Below, piece by piece: positions 26,104 to 37,300 of a DNA stretch of 64,000 nt. Under the pieces are notes generated by a model. The model did not search any database and had not been told where the DNA came from. It saw nothing but the letters and a program-made list of their open reading frames with translations. The stretch is from Pantanalinema sp. GBBB05. Its GTDB lineage: Bacteria > Cyanobacteriota > Cyanobacteriia > Leptolyngbyales > Leptolyngbyaceae. The position numbers and the translations under genes were made by a program. Each line of letters starts with the position of its first letter. The stretch's first letter is position 1. The stretch is from contig VRZD01000036.1 in the NCBI GenBank assembly GCA_016743235.1, forward strand, positions 1 to 64,000, written 5' to 3'.

Positions 26104-26118
26104 ACGATGCGGCATCGT
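26104..26118. promoter_or_regulatory. 7-1-7 palindrome upstream of the ZIP-like gene
   Basis: ACGATGC-G-GCATCGT is a perfect inverted repeat 74 bases before the start codon of the ZIP-like gene, in its expected promoter region. The 7-1-7 spacing is that of Fur/Zur-type operators, but the bases do not match the AT-rich consensus I know. Confidence 0.3.
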
Positions 26119-26243
26119 TGGTAGACAACTGTGTTGGTGCTAGGAGGCGGTTGGCGCCGGAGCAAATTTATGACGCTTTGCTCCGTGCACACAGCCGTAG
26201 CCAATTAGGGGGGTAATGAGTTCTGCTAGTGACAGCAATTCAT

Positions 26244-26675
26244 CTACACCGATGCGGTTGCCGAAGGGGATGCGGTTGTCGTCGATCCCTGTGTCCCCAG
26301 TTGGATCAATTCCACCTTATAGCCATTGGGATCTTCTACAAATGCAATCACCGTAGAGCCATGCTTCATCGGACCTGGTTCACGGGAGATCTTGCCCCCT
26401 TTGGCTCGGATCGCCTCACAGGTGGCGTAGATATCATCCACCCCGATCGCGATATGTCCATAGGCATCCCCCAGGGTGTATTGGTTCGTGCCCCAGTTAT
26501 AGGTTAGTTCCAATACGGTGTGGTCGGCTTCGTCCCCGTAGCCGACAAACGCCAGGGTAAATTCACCACCCGGATAGTCTTTCTGCCGCAGTAGTTTCAT
26601 TCCCAGCAAGTCACAGTAGAACTGGAGGGACTCTTCCAGGTTATTCACCCGCAGCATGGTATGGAGTAATCGCAT
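26244..26675 (-). CDS. gloA: Lactoylglutathione lyase (glyoxalase I)
   Basis: Converts the methylglyoxal-glutathione hemithioacetal to S-lactoylglutathione. The 143-residue protein keeps the metal ligands of the E. coli enzyme at identical positions: H5, E56, H74 and E122. This fits the Ni/Co-dependent bacterial class. The last 15 residues are a Ser/Thr/Ala-rich tail (QGSTTTASPSATASV) beyond the usual end. It reads away from the LolA-like gene, with about 76 bp between the two start-to-stop boundaries. Confidence 0.96.
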   Translation of the reverse strand: MRLLHTMLRVNNLEESLQFYCDLLGMKLLRQKDYPGGEFTLAFVGYGDEADHTVLELTYNWGTNQYTLGDAYGHIAIGVDDIYATCEAIRAKGGKISREPGPMKHGSTVIAFVEDPNGYKVELIQLGTQGSTTTASPSATASV

Positions 26676-26751
26676 AGCTTATCCAGAACGCTTCCTCATT
26701 TATGGTAACGGTCATTCGGCGATCGTTATCTGCTCCAGGTTCTGATTGGAA

Positions 26752-27597
26752 CTACAGTGGTCCGATCGCGACCGACTCCACTCTTCGGGCTCCTACAGGG
26801 GGAGTGAAGCGAAATGTACTATCTGTCACGAAGGGATTTGCCGTCCGCCGCCGAATCGTTTCAGTAATGGCATAGTCAACTTGCTGATCCTGTCCAGAAA
26901 TGCGGAGTTGCTTGAGATCGGCTGTTGTGGGATCAACAAAAGCATCCAGCGTAAACCCGTCCTGCGCATTGAGAAATTCGTAAGCATAGAGAGATTGGTT
27001 GTTAACCCATTGGGGGGCTCCCTTAAAGTTGGGATTTGATAGCAAGCCTAGATCTTGGACGACCTGGCTATCGGCTAATGCTCCCTGGGCAATGACCTGG
27101 CGATCGGCGGGCGGCAGTTGCATAAATAGCAGTGACGAAATGCCAATGAAGTAACTATCGTCTAATTGCTCAAAGTCTTCGTAGGACTTGACAGTATATT
27201 GCTGTGTATCTGCCCGGTAAATCCAAACTTGCTGCCCATCTCCTACGACTAAGATGTTCACTAGTCCCGCCTTGTCCGGCTGGTTGTAGGCAATCTCAGC
27301 CCGGAACTGTTTCGGTGACTGCACGATCGTTGTTGCCTGAACGCCTGCCTTAAAGGTTTGGTCTGAGGTCGTGCCGGTAACTTCCATAATGGAGTCGGTC
27401 TGGTAACGATCGCTTTGCACAAATGCCATGCTGGCTCTAGCGAGTAGAGAGAGATCAGGACTTGCTGGGTTTTGGCTTGGTGATTGGGCCAAGGTAGGAG
27501 GTTGCCATGAAACCGCTTGGGATTGTCCCCAAAAATTTGTCAGTCCCCAAACTAGACTTGTGCTGAGCAGGGCGATCGTGCCAACCAGAACTTTCAT
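26752..27597 (-). CDS. Secreted LolA-like (DUF2092-type) envelope protein
   Basis: The 281-residue protein begins with a signal peptide (KVLVGTIALLSTSLVWGLT), followed by a Gln/Pro/Ser-rich linker and a single beta-rich domain. That domain has the LolA/LppX pattern: a long helix-preceding segment ARASMAFVQSDRYQTDSIME, then repeated strands with GDGQQVWIYRADTQQYTVKS. It is expected in the periplasm or on the outer membrane, where such proteins carry or sense lipids. The family assignment is by pattern only. Confidence 0.7.
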   Translation of the reverse strand: MKVLVGTIALLSTSLVWGLTNFWGQSQAVSWQPPTLAQSPSQNPASPDLSLLARASMAFVQSDRYQTDSIMEVTGTTSDQTFKAGVQATTIVQSPKQFRAEIAYNQPDKAGLVNILVVGDGQQVWIYRADTQQYTVKSYEDFEQLDDSYFIGISSLLFMQLPPADRQVIAQGALADSQVVQDLGLLSNPNFKGAPQWVNNQSLYAYEFLNAQDGFTLDAFVDPTTADLKQLRISGQDQQVDYAITETIRRRTANPFVTDSTFRFTPPVGARRVESVAIGPL

Positions 27598-27757
27598 AGT
27601 GCCATCAAAGTACAGCGTTACGAATTTACCCTAGCCGATCGACTGCCCTGCCGACTACTGTGCCTGCATCCGCCAACGGGGGGCAATTTGTGCCACAATC
27701 TACTCTTGCAAAGGGTTCGGTGAACTCAGTCATATTCAGCACAGGAAAATCATTACC

Positions 27758-29056
27758 ATGAGGCGAAGACAGTTCTGGAAACGGTTAGGGTTATTTGCTG
27801 TATTGGGTGTGGTGCTGAGTTGGCTGATTAGTTGCGGGACAGGTACTCCGACAGCGAACAATCAGCAGAGCGGGGATAAACAAACCCTGGAGTTCTGGAC
27901 GATGCAACTTCAGCCAGAGTTTACGGAGTACTTCAATGGACTAATTGCCGAATTTGAACAACAGAATCCCACGCTGAAAGTGCGGTGGGTGGATGTGCCA
28001 TGGGCAGATATGGAGCGTAAAATCCTCACGGCTGTTTCCGCCAAAACGGCACCAGATGTGGTGAATCTGAATCCTGGCTTTGCTTCACAACTGGCACAAC
28101 GGGGGGCTTGGGTGGAACTGGATGATAAAGTGCCTGCTGAAGTGCGGCAACAGTATTTGCCCAACATTTGGAAAGCCAGTATGTTTGAGGGCAAAACCTT
28201 TGGTCTTCCCTGGTACTTAACCACGCGGGTGGCTATTTGTAATCAAGATTTGTTGCAAAAAGCGGGGATTAGTAAACCCCCTGCCACCTATGCGGAGTTA
28301 GCCACTGCTGCCAAGCAGATTAAACAAAAGACGGGCAAGTATGCCTTCTTTACGACCGTTGTGCCTGAGGATTCTGGGGAACTGCTAGAGTCCTTTGTGC
28401 AAATGGGAGTGGAACTGATGGATGCAGAGGGTAAAGCTGCCTTCAACACTGCCAAAGGAAAAGCTGCCTTCCAATATTGGGTAGATCTTTACAAGCAAGG
28501 GCTAATTCCCAAAGAAGTATTAACGGAAGGACATCGTTACGCGATCGAACTTTATCAACGCGGTGATAGTGCTGTCCTAGCATCCGGAGCTGAGTTTTTG
28601 AACAACATTGCGACGAATGCCCCCTCGATCGCCAAAGCCTCAATTTCCGCTCCACAAATTACGGGCGAGACGGGTAAAAAGAATGTGGCTGTGATGAATC
28701 TGGTGATTCCCAAGGATAGTGATGTTCCCGATGCTGCCCTGAAATTCGCCCTGTTTGTGACCAATGATGCCAATCAACTCAGCTTTGCCAAAGCCGCTAA
28801 TGTCCTACCATCAACCGTAAAAGCCCTTCAGGATAGCTATTTTCAGACAGCACCGGCTAATGCCACTCCGGTAGATAAAGCCAGAGTGATCAGTGCAAAA
28901 CAGATGCAGGATGCGGAAGTGTTAGTCCCTGCCATGAAGAATGCCAAACAATTGCAACGGGTGATTTACGATAATCTCCAGGCTGCCATGTTAGGACAGA
29001 AAACGGTAGACGATGCCCTCAATGATGCGGCGAACCAATGGAATCAGTTGGTTTAG
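27758..29056 (+). CDS. ABC transporter sugar-binding lipoprotein
   Basis: An extracellular solute-binding protein of family 1 (maltose/sugar type), 432 residues. The signal sequence ends in the lipobox LISC with C26 as the lipid-attached residue. Then comes EFWTMQLQPEFTEYFNGLI, the APDVVNLNPGF region, and GLPWYLTTRVAICNQDLLQK, typical of sugar-binding proteins. AGGA lies upstream of the ATG. No permease or ATPase gene lies next to it, so the rest of the transporter is encoded elsewhere. The sugar cannot be told. Confidence 0.9.
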   Translation: MRRRQFWKRLGLFAVLGVVLSWLISCGTGTPTANNQQSGDKQTLEFWTMQLQPEFTEYFNGLIAEFEQQNPTLKVRWVDVPWADMERKILTAVSAKTAPDVVNLNPGFASQLAQRGAWVELDDKVPAEVRQQYLPNIWKASMFEGKTFGLPWYLTTRVAICNQDLLQKAGISKPPATYAELATAAKQIKQKTGKYAFFTTVVPEDSGELLESFVQMGVELMDAEGKAAFNTAKGKAAFQYWVDLYKQGLIPKEVLTEGHRYAIELYQRGDSAVLASGAEFLNNIATNAPSIAKASISAPQITGETGKKNVAVMNLVIPKDSDVPDAALKFALFVTNDANQLSFAKAANVLPSTVKALQDSYFQTAPANATPVDKARVISAKQMQDAEVLVPAMKNAKQLQRVIYDNLQAAMLGQKTVDDALNDAANQWNQLV

Positions 29057-29092
29057 GTTATTTCTCGAAGAATTTATACCTACGAATGTAAG

Positions 29093-29155
29093 GGGTTAGT
29101 ATTCGGTCAACCGTCTTGGCGATCGGCCAGGGATGATCTGCCGAATGCTAAACCC
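29093..29155. terminator. Long imperfect hairpin between convergent genes
   Basis: GGGTTAGTATTCGG and CCGAATGCTAAACCC form an imperfect stem, with a smaller inner stem TTGGC / GCCAG. It lies between the ends of the sugar-binding protein gene and the leftward EamA gene, and may be a bidirectional terminator. Confidence 0.45.
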
Positions 29156-29199
29156 GTACAGGAGTAATTCTTCTCCGGAATTTTCGATCGCCTCGTCAC

Positions 29200-30267
29200 C
29201 TACTCCTTCTCAACGGCGGTAACCGGAACTTGGGCTAAATCGATCGCCGACTCTGAAGCTGGCTGTGGTTCTACCACATCTGATGCCGATGAGCGGAACG
29301 ATCGCAGTTTTTGCATGATGGCTTCTCGCTGATTAATCAAATAGATGCTGACTAAGGTTAGCCCCACTCCCCCCCACTGAATCGGACTCAGCATTTCGCT
29401 GAGAAATAGGTTGCCGAACAACAAGGCGAAGACAGGAGTTAAAAAGGTCAGCGAACTGAGACTGGTTAAACTACCACTGGCAGCAAAGTAGAAAAACAGA
29501 CCATAGGCGATCGCGCTGCCAAAGAGGGTCGAGTACCCCATTGCCACCCAATTTGACCAGTCCAAGTTCACCCATTGATTGACCTCGACCTGGGATGACA
29601 GCGCAAATAAGGGTAAGCCGCCTAGAATCATGTGCCAGCCGGTTGCCGCGACCGGATCAGCATGACGGCTAACATAGCGCATTAACACAGTGCCAACTGC
29701 CATTGATAAGGCAGCGAGCAGCATCAACCACTGACCATTCTGAAACAGATCGTGTAGCAGATTCACGCCTAAGTGCGAGGCATCAAATCCAATGTTGCCT
29801 TGAAATAGCCCCATGATCCACTCGTCCGGTAGCCCCAACAGGCTAATCCCTACAATCCCGAGTGCCAAACCCAGCCAGCCGATCGCCCCAATATGTTCAC
29901 CAAACAGCCAGAGTGCCATTAATGCGACTGCGATCGGTTGGGAGTCAATCATCACCGAACCTAAGCCTGCCCCCGTCCGCACTAAACCCTCAGCCAGAAA
30001 TCCTTGAAATAAGGTGCCATCCACTACCGCAAATAGAGCAATCCATAACCAAGCGCTCCACCCTCGGGGTTGAGGTCTACCCATTAGCACCGCGCTGAGT
30101 AATACCAAGATCCCAGCTGGTACCAGACGAATACCTGCCATAAATAAGGGAGTTGTGTTAGGAATTACCCCTTTCATGGCAACCATCGCGGTGCCCCAGA
30201 AGAAAAATGGGGCGATCAGGAGCAGGGAGGCAAAGGGTAAGCGAGATTCAGTCAGTTTGGATGGCAT
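29200..30267 (-). CDS. EamA/DMT family transporter
   Basis: A drug/metabolite-type exporter with about ten membrane helices. From the ATG at 30267 (MPSKLTESRLPFASL) it has 355 residues; an upstream TTG at 30303 would add twelve but looks less likely. The two EamA repeats are visible: the first starts at LLLIAPFFFWGTAMVAMKGV, the second around LMLLAALSMAVGTVLMRYV. The C-terminal 45 residues are hydrophilic. Substrate unknown. Confidence 0.9.
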   Translation of the reverse strand: MPSKLTESRLPFASLLLIAPFFFWGTAMVAMKGVIPNTTPLFMAGIRLVPAGILVLLSAVLMGRPQPRGWSAWLWIALFAVVDGTLFQGFLAEGLVRTGAGLGSVMIDSQPIAVALMALWLFGEHIGAIGWLGLALGIVGISLLGLPDEWIMGLFQGNIGFDASHLGVNLLHDLFQNGQWLMLLAALSMAVGTVLMRYVSRHADPVAATGWHMILGGLPLFALSSQVEVNQWVNLDWSNWVAMGYSTLFGSAIAYGLFFYFAASGSLTSLSSLTFLTPVFALLFGNLFLSEMLSPIQWGGVGLTLVSIYLINQREAIMQKLRSFRSSASDVVEPQPASESAIDLAQVPVTAVEKE

Positions 30268-30491
30268 GGGTTTAATCGGGAACGCCGAAAAATAATGAGG
30301 CAACGAGACGATCGCTTTCCACGATTGTACCCAATCTTATAGTTATGTTAAGTATCTCCTCGGGCTTGCTTAACAATAGGAGTTAAGGCAGATAGAGCAG
30401 AGCCGCAGGAGTAGGCTAAGATACGAGTCCCAATCGCTGGCTGCCTGTCCCTGCTGGTTGGTGATTGTTAATTTACTGAATACTGACAATT

Positions 30492-31328
30492 ATGCTTTGG
30501 TTTCTAAAACGGCGATTTCGTAAACAAATAGCGCGGATTGAGATTAATGGTGCGATCGCAGGAGGCACACGGAAGCGGGTCCTAGAAGCGCTGAAAACTG
30601 TAGAGGAACGTAAGTTTCCCGCCCTATTGCTGCGCATCGATAGTCCTGGTGGCACGGTGGGTGACTCGCAGGAAATTTATCAAGCGCTGAAACGGTTGCA
30701 AGATAAGACGAAAATTGTCGCGAGCTTTGGCAATATTTCGGCATCCGGTGGAGTTTACATCGGTATGGGCGCGCAACATATTATGGCGAATCCCGGCACG
30801 ATCACGGGTAGTATTGGCGTTATTTTACGTGGGAATAATTTAGAACGTCTGTTAGATCGGGTTGGCGTATCGTTTAAGGTGGTGAAATCAGGACCGTATA
30901 AGGATATTCTGGCGTTCGATCGCGAAATGACTGATTCAGAACGGCATATTTTGCAGGAACTGATTGATATTAGCTATCAACAGTTCGTCCAGACGGTGGC
31001 TGAAGCCCGGAATCTAGCGGTAGAAACGGTGAAAAGTTTTGCGGATGGGCGAATTTTTACGGGACAACAAGCGGTGGCATTAGGGGTGGTCGATCGCTTG
31101 GGTACCGAGGAAGATGCTCGTCGCTGGGCTGCCGAATTAGCCGGACTCGATCCGGAGAAAACGACCTGCTTTACGTTGGAAGAACGGAAACCATTCCTAC
31201 GGCGGTTGGTGAGTGACGAGCAAGCAATGGTGCAACTTGCTAACCGGGCGGGACTTTCGGCTGGCATTGATTGGCTAGAGTTTGAACTAGAAACGAATGG
31301 TTTACCCCTCTGGCTATGGCGACAATAA
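30492..31328 (+). CDS. sppA: Signal peptide peptidase SppA, short form
   Basis: SppA cuts remnant signal peptides in the membrane with a Ser/Lys dyad. The 278-residue protein is the single-repeat bacterial form. The nucleophile is S85 in SASGGVYIGM and the general base is probably K137 in SGPYKDI. RIDSPGGTVGDSQEIYQAL marks the ClpP-like fold. The N-terminus lacks a strong membrane helix (MLWFLKRRFRKQIARIEING), so membrane attachment may be peripheral. It ends 25 bp before the end of the convergent 1991-residue exoprotein gene. Confidence 0.93.
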   Translation: MLWFLKRRFRKQIARIEINGAIAGGTRKRVLEALKTVEERKFPALLLRIDSPGGTVGDSQEIYQALKRLQDKTKIVASFGNISASGGVYIGMGAQHIMANPGTITGSIGVILRGNNLERLLDRVGVSFKVVKSGPYKDILAFDREMTDSERHILQELIDISYQQFVQTVAEARNLAVETVKSFADGRIFTGQQAVALGVVDRLGTEEDARRWAAELAGLDPEKTTCFTLEERKPFLRRLVSDEQAMVQLANRAGLSAGIDWLEFELETNGLPLWLWRQ

Positions 31329-31353
31329 GTATGATTCGGTGACATTGCCGCGT

Positions 31354-34300
31354 CTACTGAGGTGCAGTGGTGATATCAGGACAGGCGATCGGGGGTTGCC
31401 AACCAGCGTCCAGTCCGTCTGCTGCGCGAGAAATCAGGTAGAGGGAGCCATCTGGGCCGAAAACCCAGCCTTGAGCTTCAATAATTTCCGCCGGAGATGG
31501 AGGTGACGGCACGTTGCTGGGATGCCCTGCCAGATTGCGGCTCTGGGGGACTAGGGCAACGAGATCTGCTAGGGCTTGTTCGCCTGTAAAGGCATCCTCT
31601 GGACTGGAGGGTAACCCGCCTCGTCCACTAATCACAAAGCGTCCTTGCCTGGCACTGCTGCGACCACTGGGAGAACAACCTTGCGTCACCTGTTGGGATG
31701 GATCCGCTAAGTTAAGAGGTAATGAGACTAAGCCCCGACTGGGATCAATGTTCAATGTATTGAGCGTCACGGTGCCGGAAGCCCCCGCTTGAGAACTTGC
31801 CGTGATGTCATTCATCGGGGTGACCTTGGGACGAAACTCGATGCCGTACAGAGCGATCGCGTTAATCGTAATTTGTCCGCCGTTGCCTAACGCTGCATTA
31901 GCAATAATATCGCTGCCTTTACGCCCAGTGGGATAGAAGGCAAGAATGTAGTCAGCATCAATCCGAATATTGCCCCCCGTCGCTGAGTTAAATGCGGTTG
32001 CCGAAATTAAACTCTCGTTCTTGAGGGTAAGGAAATTGAGTCCCAGAATTTGAATATTTCCGGTGGAAGACCCATCGGGTGCACTGGCTCCAGTTTCCGC
32101 TTTAATCGTGCCGCGATCGAGGGTGAGATTATCTGCCTGAATAAATAGGTTGCCTGCTTGCCCAAAGGGACTGCTGACGCTCACTTCCGCCCGATTTTTA
32201 ATATTAAATTCACCTGTATTCACTTGCAGATTTCCGGCAATGCCACCCACGTCTGTTGCCAGTACAAACAACCCACTGCCCCGATCGCGTAACAACACCG
32301 AATCAGACGCATCTACCGTGACATCTCCAGCTTGCCCAGAGGTTGCAGAAGCCGAAATTTGTGCGCCCTGCCGCACCGTGAGAGTGCGCGTATCTACACT
32401 CAAATCCCCCGCAATGCCGCCACTACCAACCGCCGATACCGATAAGCCGCCTGGTCTACCATTGGGTAGCCTTCCAGTTAACGCAACCTCTCCCGTAGGG
32501 GCAGAGATCGATAGATTCCCAGCCGTTCCAGTTTGGGTGGAAGCCGAAATTAAACTGTTCTCGACCCGGAGCAGATCGAGTCCATATAAGCGAATGCCCC
32601 CACCCGTTCCAGAGTTGGTGGAAGCGGCGATCGTTGAGCCTTCTTCCAAGCGCACATCCCGGGTATTTAAGTCAATCCGTCCAGCGTTACCAGCTTCGGA
32701 ACTCAGCTCCAGCGAACTACCTTCGGTTAGCCGGATCGAATCTGAGCTGCCGTTATTTGCCTCGACTAGTAAGCTACCGGCTTGACCATTGCCGCCTGCG
32801 GATGCCAGAATTCGGGAGCTATTGCGTAGACGTAATTCGTCAGTATTTAACGTAATGCTTCCAGCCACACCACCATTTCGAGTGCCTAATGCCAGCAAAC
32901 TATTGTCTAAAACAATAAATTTTGCGGCAACTTCTCCTTGATTTACCGTCAGGTTACCGGCTTGCCCGCTCACAGTTGATGCAACAATGCTGCTATTGTT
33001 GACCCGGAGGCGTTCTAACCCATTTAGACTAATGTTGCCCTGAGCTTGGTTACCAATGGGGCGGGAGGAAACATTCGCGGCGGAGATTAACGCGCCATCC
33101 GCGATCGTCAAGTTTTTAGCCGTTACCTGAATGTCACCAGAAATTCCACCTGCACCCGCTGCCGCGACTGATAATCCACCTCGCTGTGCATCGTCTGGTA
33201 ACGTTCCTGACACCGTTACCGTCCCACCAGCGGCATTCACAATCACACTACCTGCAATTCCAGTGCTGGTTGATGCAGAAATCAGACTATTGTTAACCTG
33301 CAATGAGCCCAAAGCCGTTCCACTTCCTCCCCGTCCTTGCAACGTAATTGAACTGCCGGTTCCTGCCGATGTGGAACCAGAGATTTCCGCACCGTCTTGC
33401 AATTGCATCTGGTTGGTATTCACCGTAATGGCTCCCGCATCTCCTGTTGTGGATGCGGCGGATAGCCCACTTCTCACCCGGGCTGTGGCTTGCTCTAAGG
33501 GGGGGACAGAGGCTGGGCTTTGTAACGTAATGCCAAGGCTGTAAGTATCCCCAAGACTGGGAAGGGTGCCAGTAATCAAAGAGTTATTGGAGACTGAGGA
33601 AAAGTATTTACTGACGCCTAAAACATAGCTGCCCGGATTATCAAATGTGAACTGTAAAAAGGAGCTGAACGAGTCTTCATCCGCTCCCTGAGCCGTAAAG
33701 GAATCATCATTTGATGCGAGCAGCGCTCCAGTGTCACGATCGAACAAAAAGATTTGCGTATCTAATTCTGAACCATCGGCAGCGAAAGCATTGTCGATAT
33801 CAAAAGTGCCTTGGGAACCAGCCGCCGCGATCGCGAATTCGTAATAATCAGCGGTTTGATCAATCAAACTACTGTTAAAAATTGTGGCTCCACTAATGAT
33901 TTGAGTAGTCGTTCGATTAACTGTTGTAGTCGTGTTGGCAGTGAGTAAATTACCGAGGTTATAAGTCGAAACGCCTTGAAATAAGCGAGGGGGTGGAGTG
34001 GTTGATCCGGCGATATCAACGCGATCGGCGGTTACAGTAATATTTCCAGCTGACCCAGTTCCACGGGAGGTTGTGACAAATTGGGCACCCCCGGTCATTT
34101 CTAACGCCCTAGCCGTGACCGTAATGTCTCCACCATCCTTAAAGCTGCGAGTACTGGCATCTAACACCGCTCGATCGGAGGCGCGCATGGTACCGTTGGG
34201 TACTTGCACCGTAATATTGCCCCCCTTGCCCCCATTACCACTGTTACTGGAAGTAATTAATCCTGTACCACTCCCAGACAACTCAAAGGCAGCAGTTGTG

Positions 34301-37300
34301 CCGCTATCATTCCCAGTGACATTGACTAAGATATTTCCCGCATCGGCAATCCCTTGAGTTTGTGCGGCTAGCTTGCTGCTCCGACTGAGCGATAAGGTTC
34401 CAGTTTGTATAGTAATATCGCCCCCGGATTGAGTTGCCCTGACTCCAGCTGTGGTATTGATACTGGTGTTATCAAAGACGGTTCTACCGGCGATCGTTAC
34501 CTGAGCATTGCCACCCTGACCATTCCCATTCGCGGCTAAGTCGAACAGGCTATCACTTGCTGTTAACGAGCGTCCAGCCACCGTTAAATCGCCACCATCA
34601 CTGTTGCCCTTACTAGCAGTTGTAATGGTGGTTGTTTGCAGCTTAACATCAGTGTTAGGATCGCCGACTGTAATATTTCCTCCTATGCCTCGTTGGAGTG
34701 GGTCAAGGCTACTGGTACTGGCATCAAGGATGGAATCAATTGAATTAATCACACCGCCAGAAACTGAAATATCGCCTCCGTTGCCACTTGCTGCCGCTTG
34801 AACGGTGCTAAGTAACTTGCTACTTGTCAGATTAACTGTCCCAGTGGAAGCAGCCGTTAGGGTGACAATGCCACCTGTTCCACTTCCCAGGGTACTGGCA
34901 TCAAAAACGGTATTATCTGAATTGATCGATCCACCAGAAACCGTAATATCTCCACCCTGACCACTTGCTCCAGTTTCAACAACACTACGGATTGTACTGC
35001 CAGTGATTGTTGCTGTGTTTGTGCCTGCCGCAGTAATAGTCACATCACCAGCATTGCCTGTGCCTACAGTACTAGCATTGATCTCTGTGCCTGCAATGTT
35101 CACGGTTTGTCCACTCAACGTCACTGCGGCTGAGGTCGCTGTGGGGCTACCATCTTCTACTGTATTTCTGATCGTACTACCAACCACGGATAGATCATTG
35201 TTCGCTGCCAATTCGATCGTTCCTGCATTCGCTGCTTGAGTTGCCCTGGTGTTGAGTACAGATCCAGATACCGCGATCGTGTCAGCCTTAACCTGGATCA
35301 CATTGGGAGATCCAGATACATCACTCTCGGCTCTCAGCTCACTACTATTGCTGATGGTGACGCGATCGACAGCACTGCGATTACCAATTAGTATTCGTCC
35401 AGTTAGACCATCACTCAGCAGCGTACTACGATTAATCGTGATGTCTTGTTCGGCATTGATCACAATGTCACCAGCAAGGTCAGATCCCGCATTGATGGTC
35501 GATAGCCTGGCATTGTCAATCAAGACTGAATTTGCTTCAGAGGTTAATATAATGCGTCCAAATAAACCCGTGCTTAAGAGCGTACTATTAGTGATATTGA
35601 TGCCCTGTGCTGCTTCAACATTGATGTCGCCAGCAAACCAAGTTCCTCGATTGGCTGTAGATAGTTCAGCATTATTAATTACAACAGAACCTATTTGAGA
35701 GATGAGATCAATTGTGTTGAAGCTAGAATCACTATTACTAGATGCTTCGATATCGCTGACTACAATATTTCTAATTGCCTTTAGCTGAACATTTCCCCCT
35801 GCTCCCTCATCTACTTCATTGACATTAGCGAGAATATTGCTAGCAAAAATATCCTGTCCTGCCAGAATTTTGACTTCACCGGCAGTTCGGTTAGTCAGCA
35901 CATTGTCATAAATGGATGTATCAATTGTGCCTAGAGTAACAACGTCTTGCTTTGAGTCGATCGCAACATCGCCATAGGTCAGAATGGTATTAGATTGAAT
36001 TGATCCGGTCAGAGTAGGATTGGGCGAATACTGATTGGTTAATAGAATCTGTCCAGTATTATCAGTTACTCCAGAGAGATTGGAGATTCTACCAACCACG
36101 ATGTTGGCGCCTGTCGCTGGAGCGATCGTCGGTAAGGGTGTAACCGTCCCAATAATCGTTGGATTAGGGAAGGGAAAGCCACCGAACTGTGCCCAGTCAA
36201 TGCCAGCACGCACATCTAGTGTAGGGTTAACGCTACCGTCGATCACTACGGTGCTGTTATCGCTAAGCGTTACCGTGGCTAATCCAGGCGCACTAATAGG
36301 ATTGATTGTGTTACCTACAGTATCCGTACCTGTAATGGTGACATTCCCCAGGGTGACATTCCCACCTGCCAGGATATGGAGTGATGCGCCTGTGTAATCG
36401 CCTAAAGTGACATCACCTGCGGCAAAAATGATGGGGTCAATCGGGCTAAATAAATTGCCCACCTGTCCATTGACCTGCTCAATCCGAAAACTGCCTCCTG
36501 TCCAGTAATGAGCATCTCCTCGCACGGTGTTGTTCGATCGCATGATCAGATCGCCACCTGCGGTCAACCCACTCCCCGGATGATTCAATGCCAAAACATC
36601 AACACTATGATCGCCCTGAATCATCAATTGTCCAATTGCCTGCGCCACAAAGGGTTGCGTAATACTGTCGCGGATCTGGACCGTATCCTGAGCTTGTAAG
36701 GTTAAATTCTGCCCCGCTATCAGTTGCCCCTGTAACTCTAGGCGATCGGCAATCAGGGTTAAATCCTGTCCTGCCGTGAGTATGCCAGTATTGGCGATCG
36801 TGGCTCCGGTTCGACTGGAACCATATTGCAACCCCAAAGGCACATTCACGGTTAATAATGGGGGAGCTTGAGGATTGGTAGCACTGAATTCGCTACCATC
36901 TGGAAACTGAAAATGACTGGCAGTTGTAGCAACAAAATCGCCACCCACATTTAAGCGAGCATTGGGACCGAACAGAATGCCATTTGGATTCAACAGGAAG
37001 AGATTGGCAGCTCCATTCGCACGGATTAACCCGTCAATATTAGAAATCGAGTTGCCAGTCACCCGGGTCAGAATATTGCGGATCTGAAGACTATTGTTGA
37101 ACCATGCTTCGCTGCCAGTTGGCACAGAGAACTCTCGGAAACTGTGAAACAAACTATCCCCTCGAACTGTGCCCCCTTCAATGACGCATTGGGTACAGCC
37201 CGGAGCCACCCGAGAGTTGATTGGCAAGGTGCTGTCAGGAGTGATTTGGGCTTGAGATGGACAGACGGAACCTAAAGTAGCTAGGGCGAAACTACTGAGT

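Noticed and set aside
32150..36397. Several + strand open frames of 65-211 codons across the large exoprotein gene
   Set aside because: They are antisense to the 1991-residue exoprotein. Its biased Gly/Asn/Ser/Thr codons keep the opposite strand open; the predicted products are Pro/Thr/Ser-rich and have no ribosome sites.
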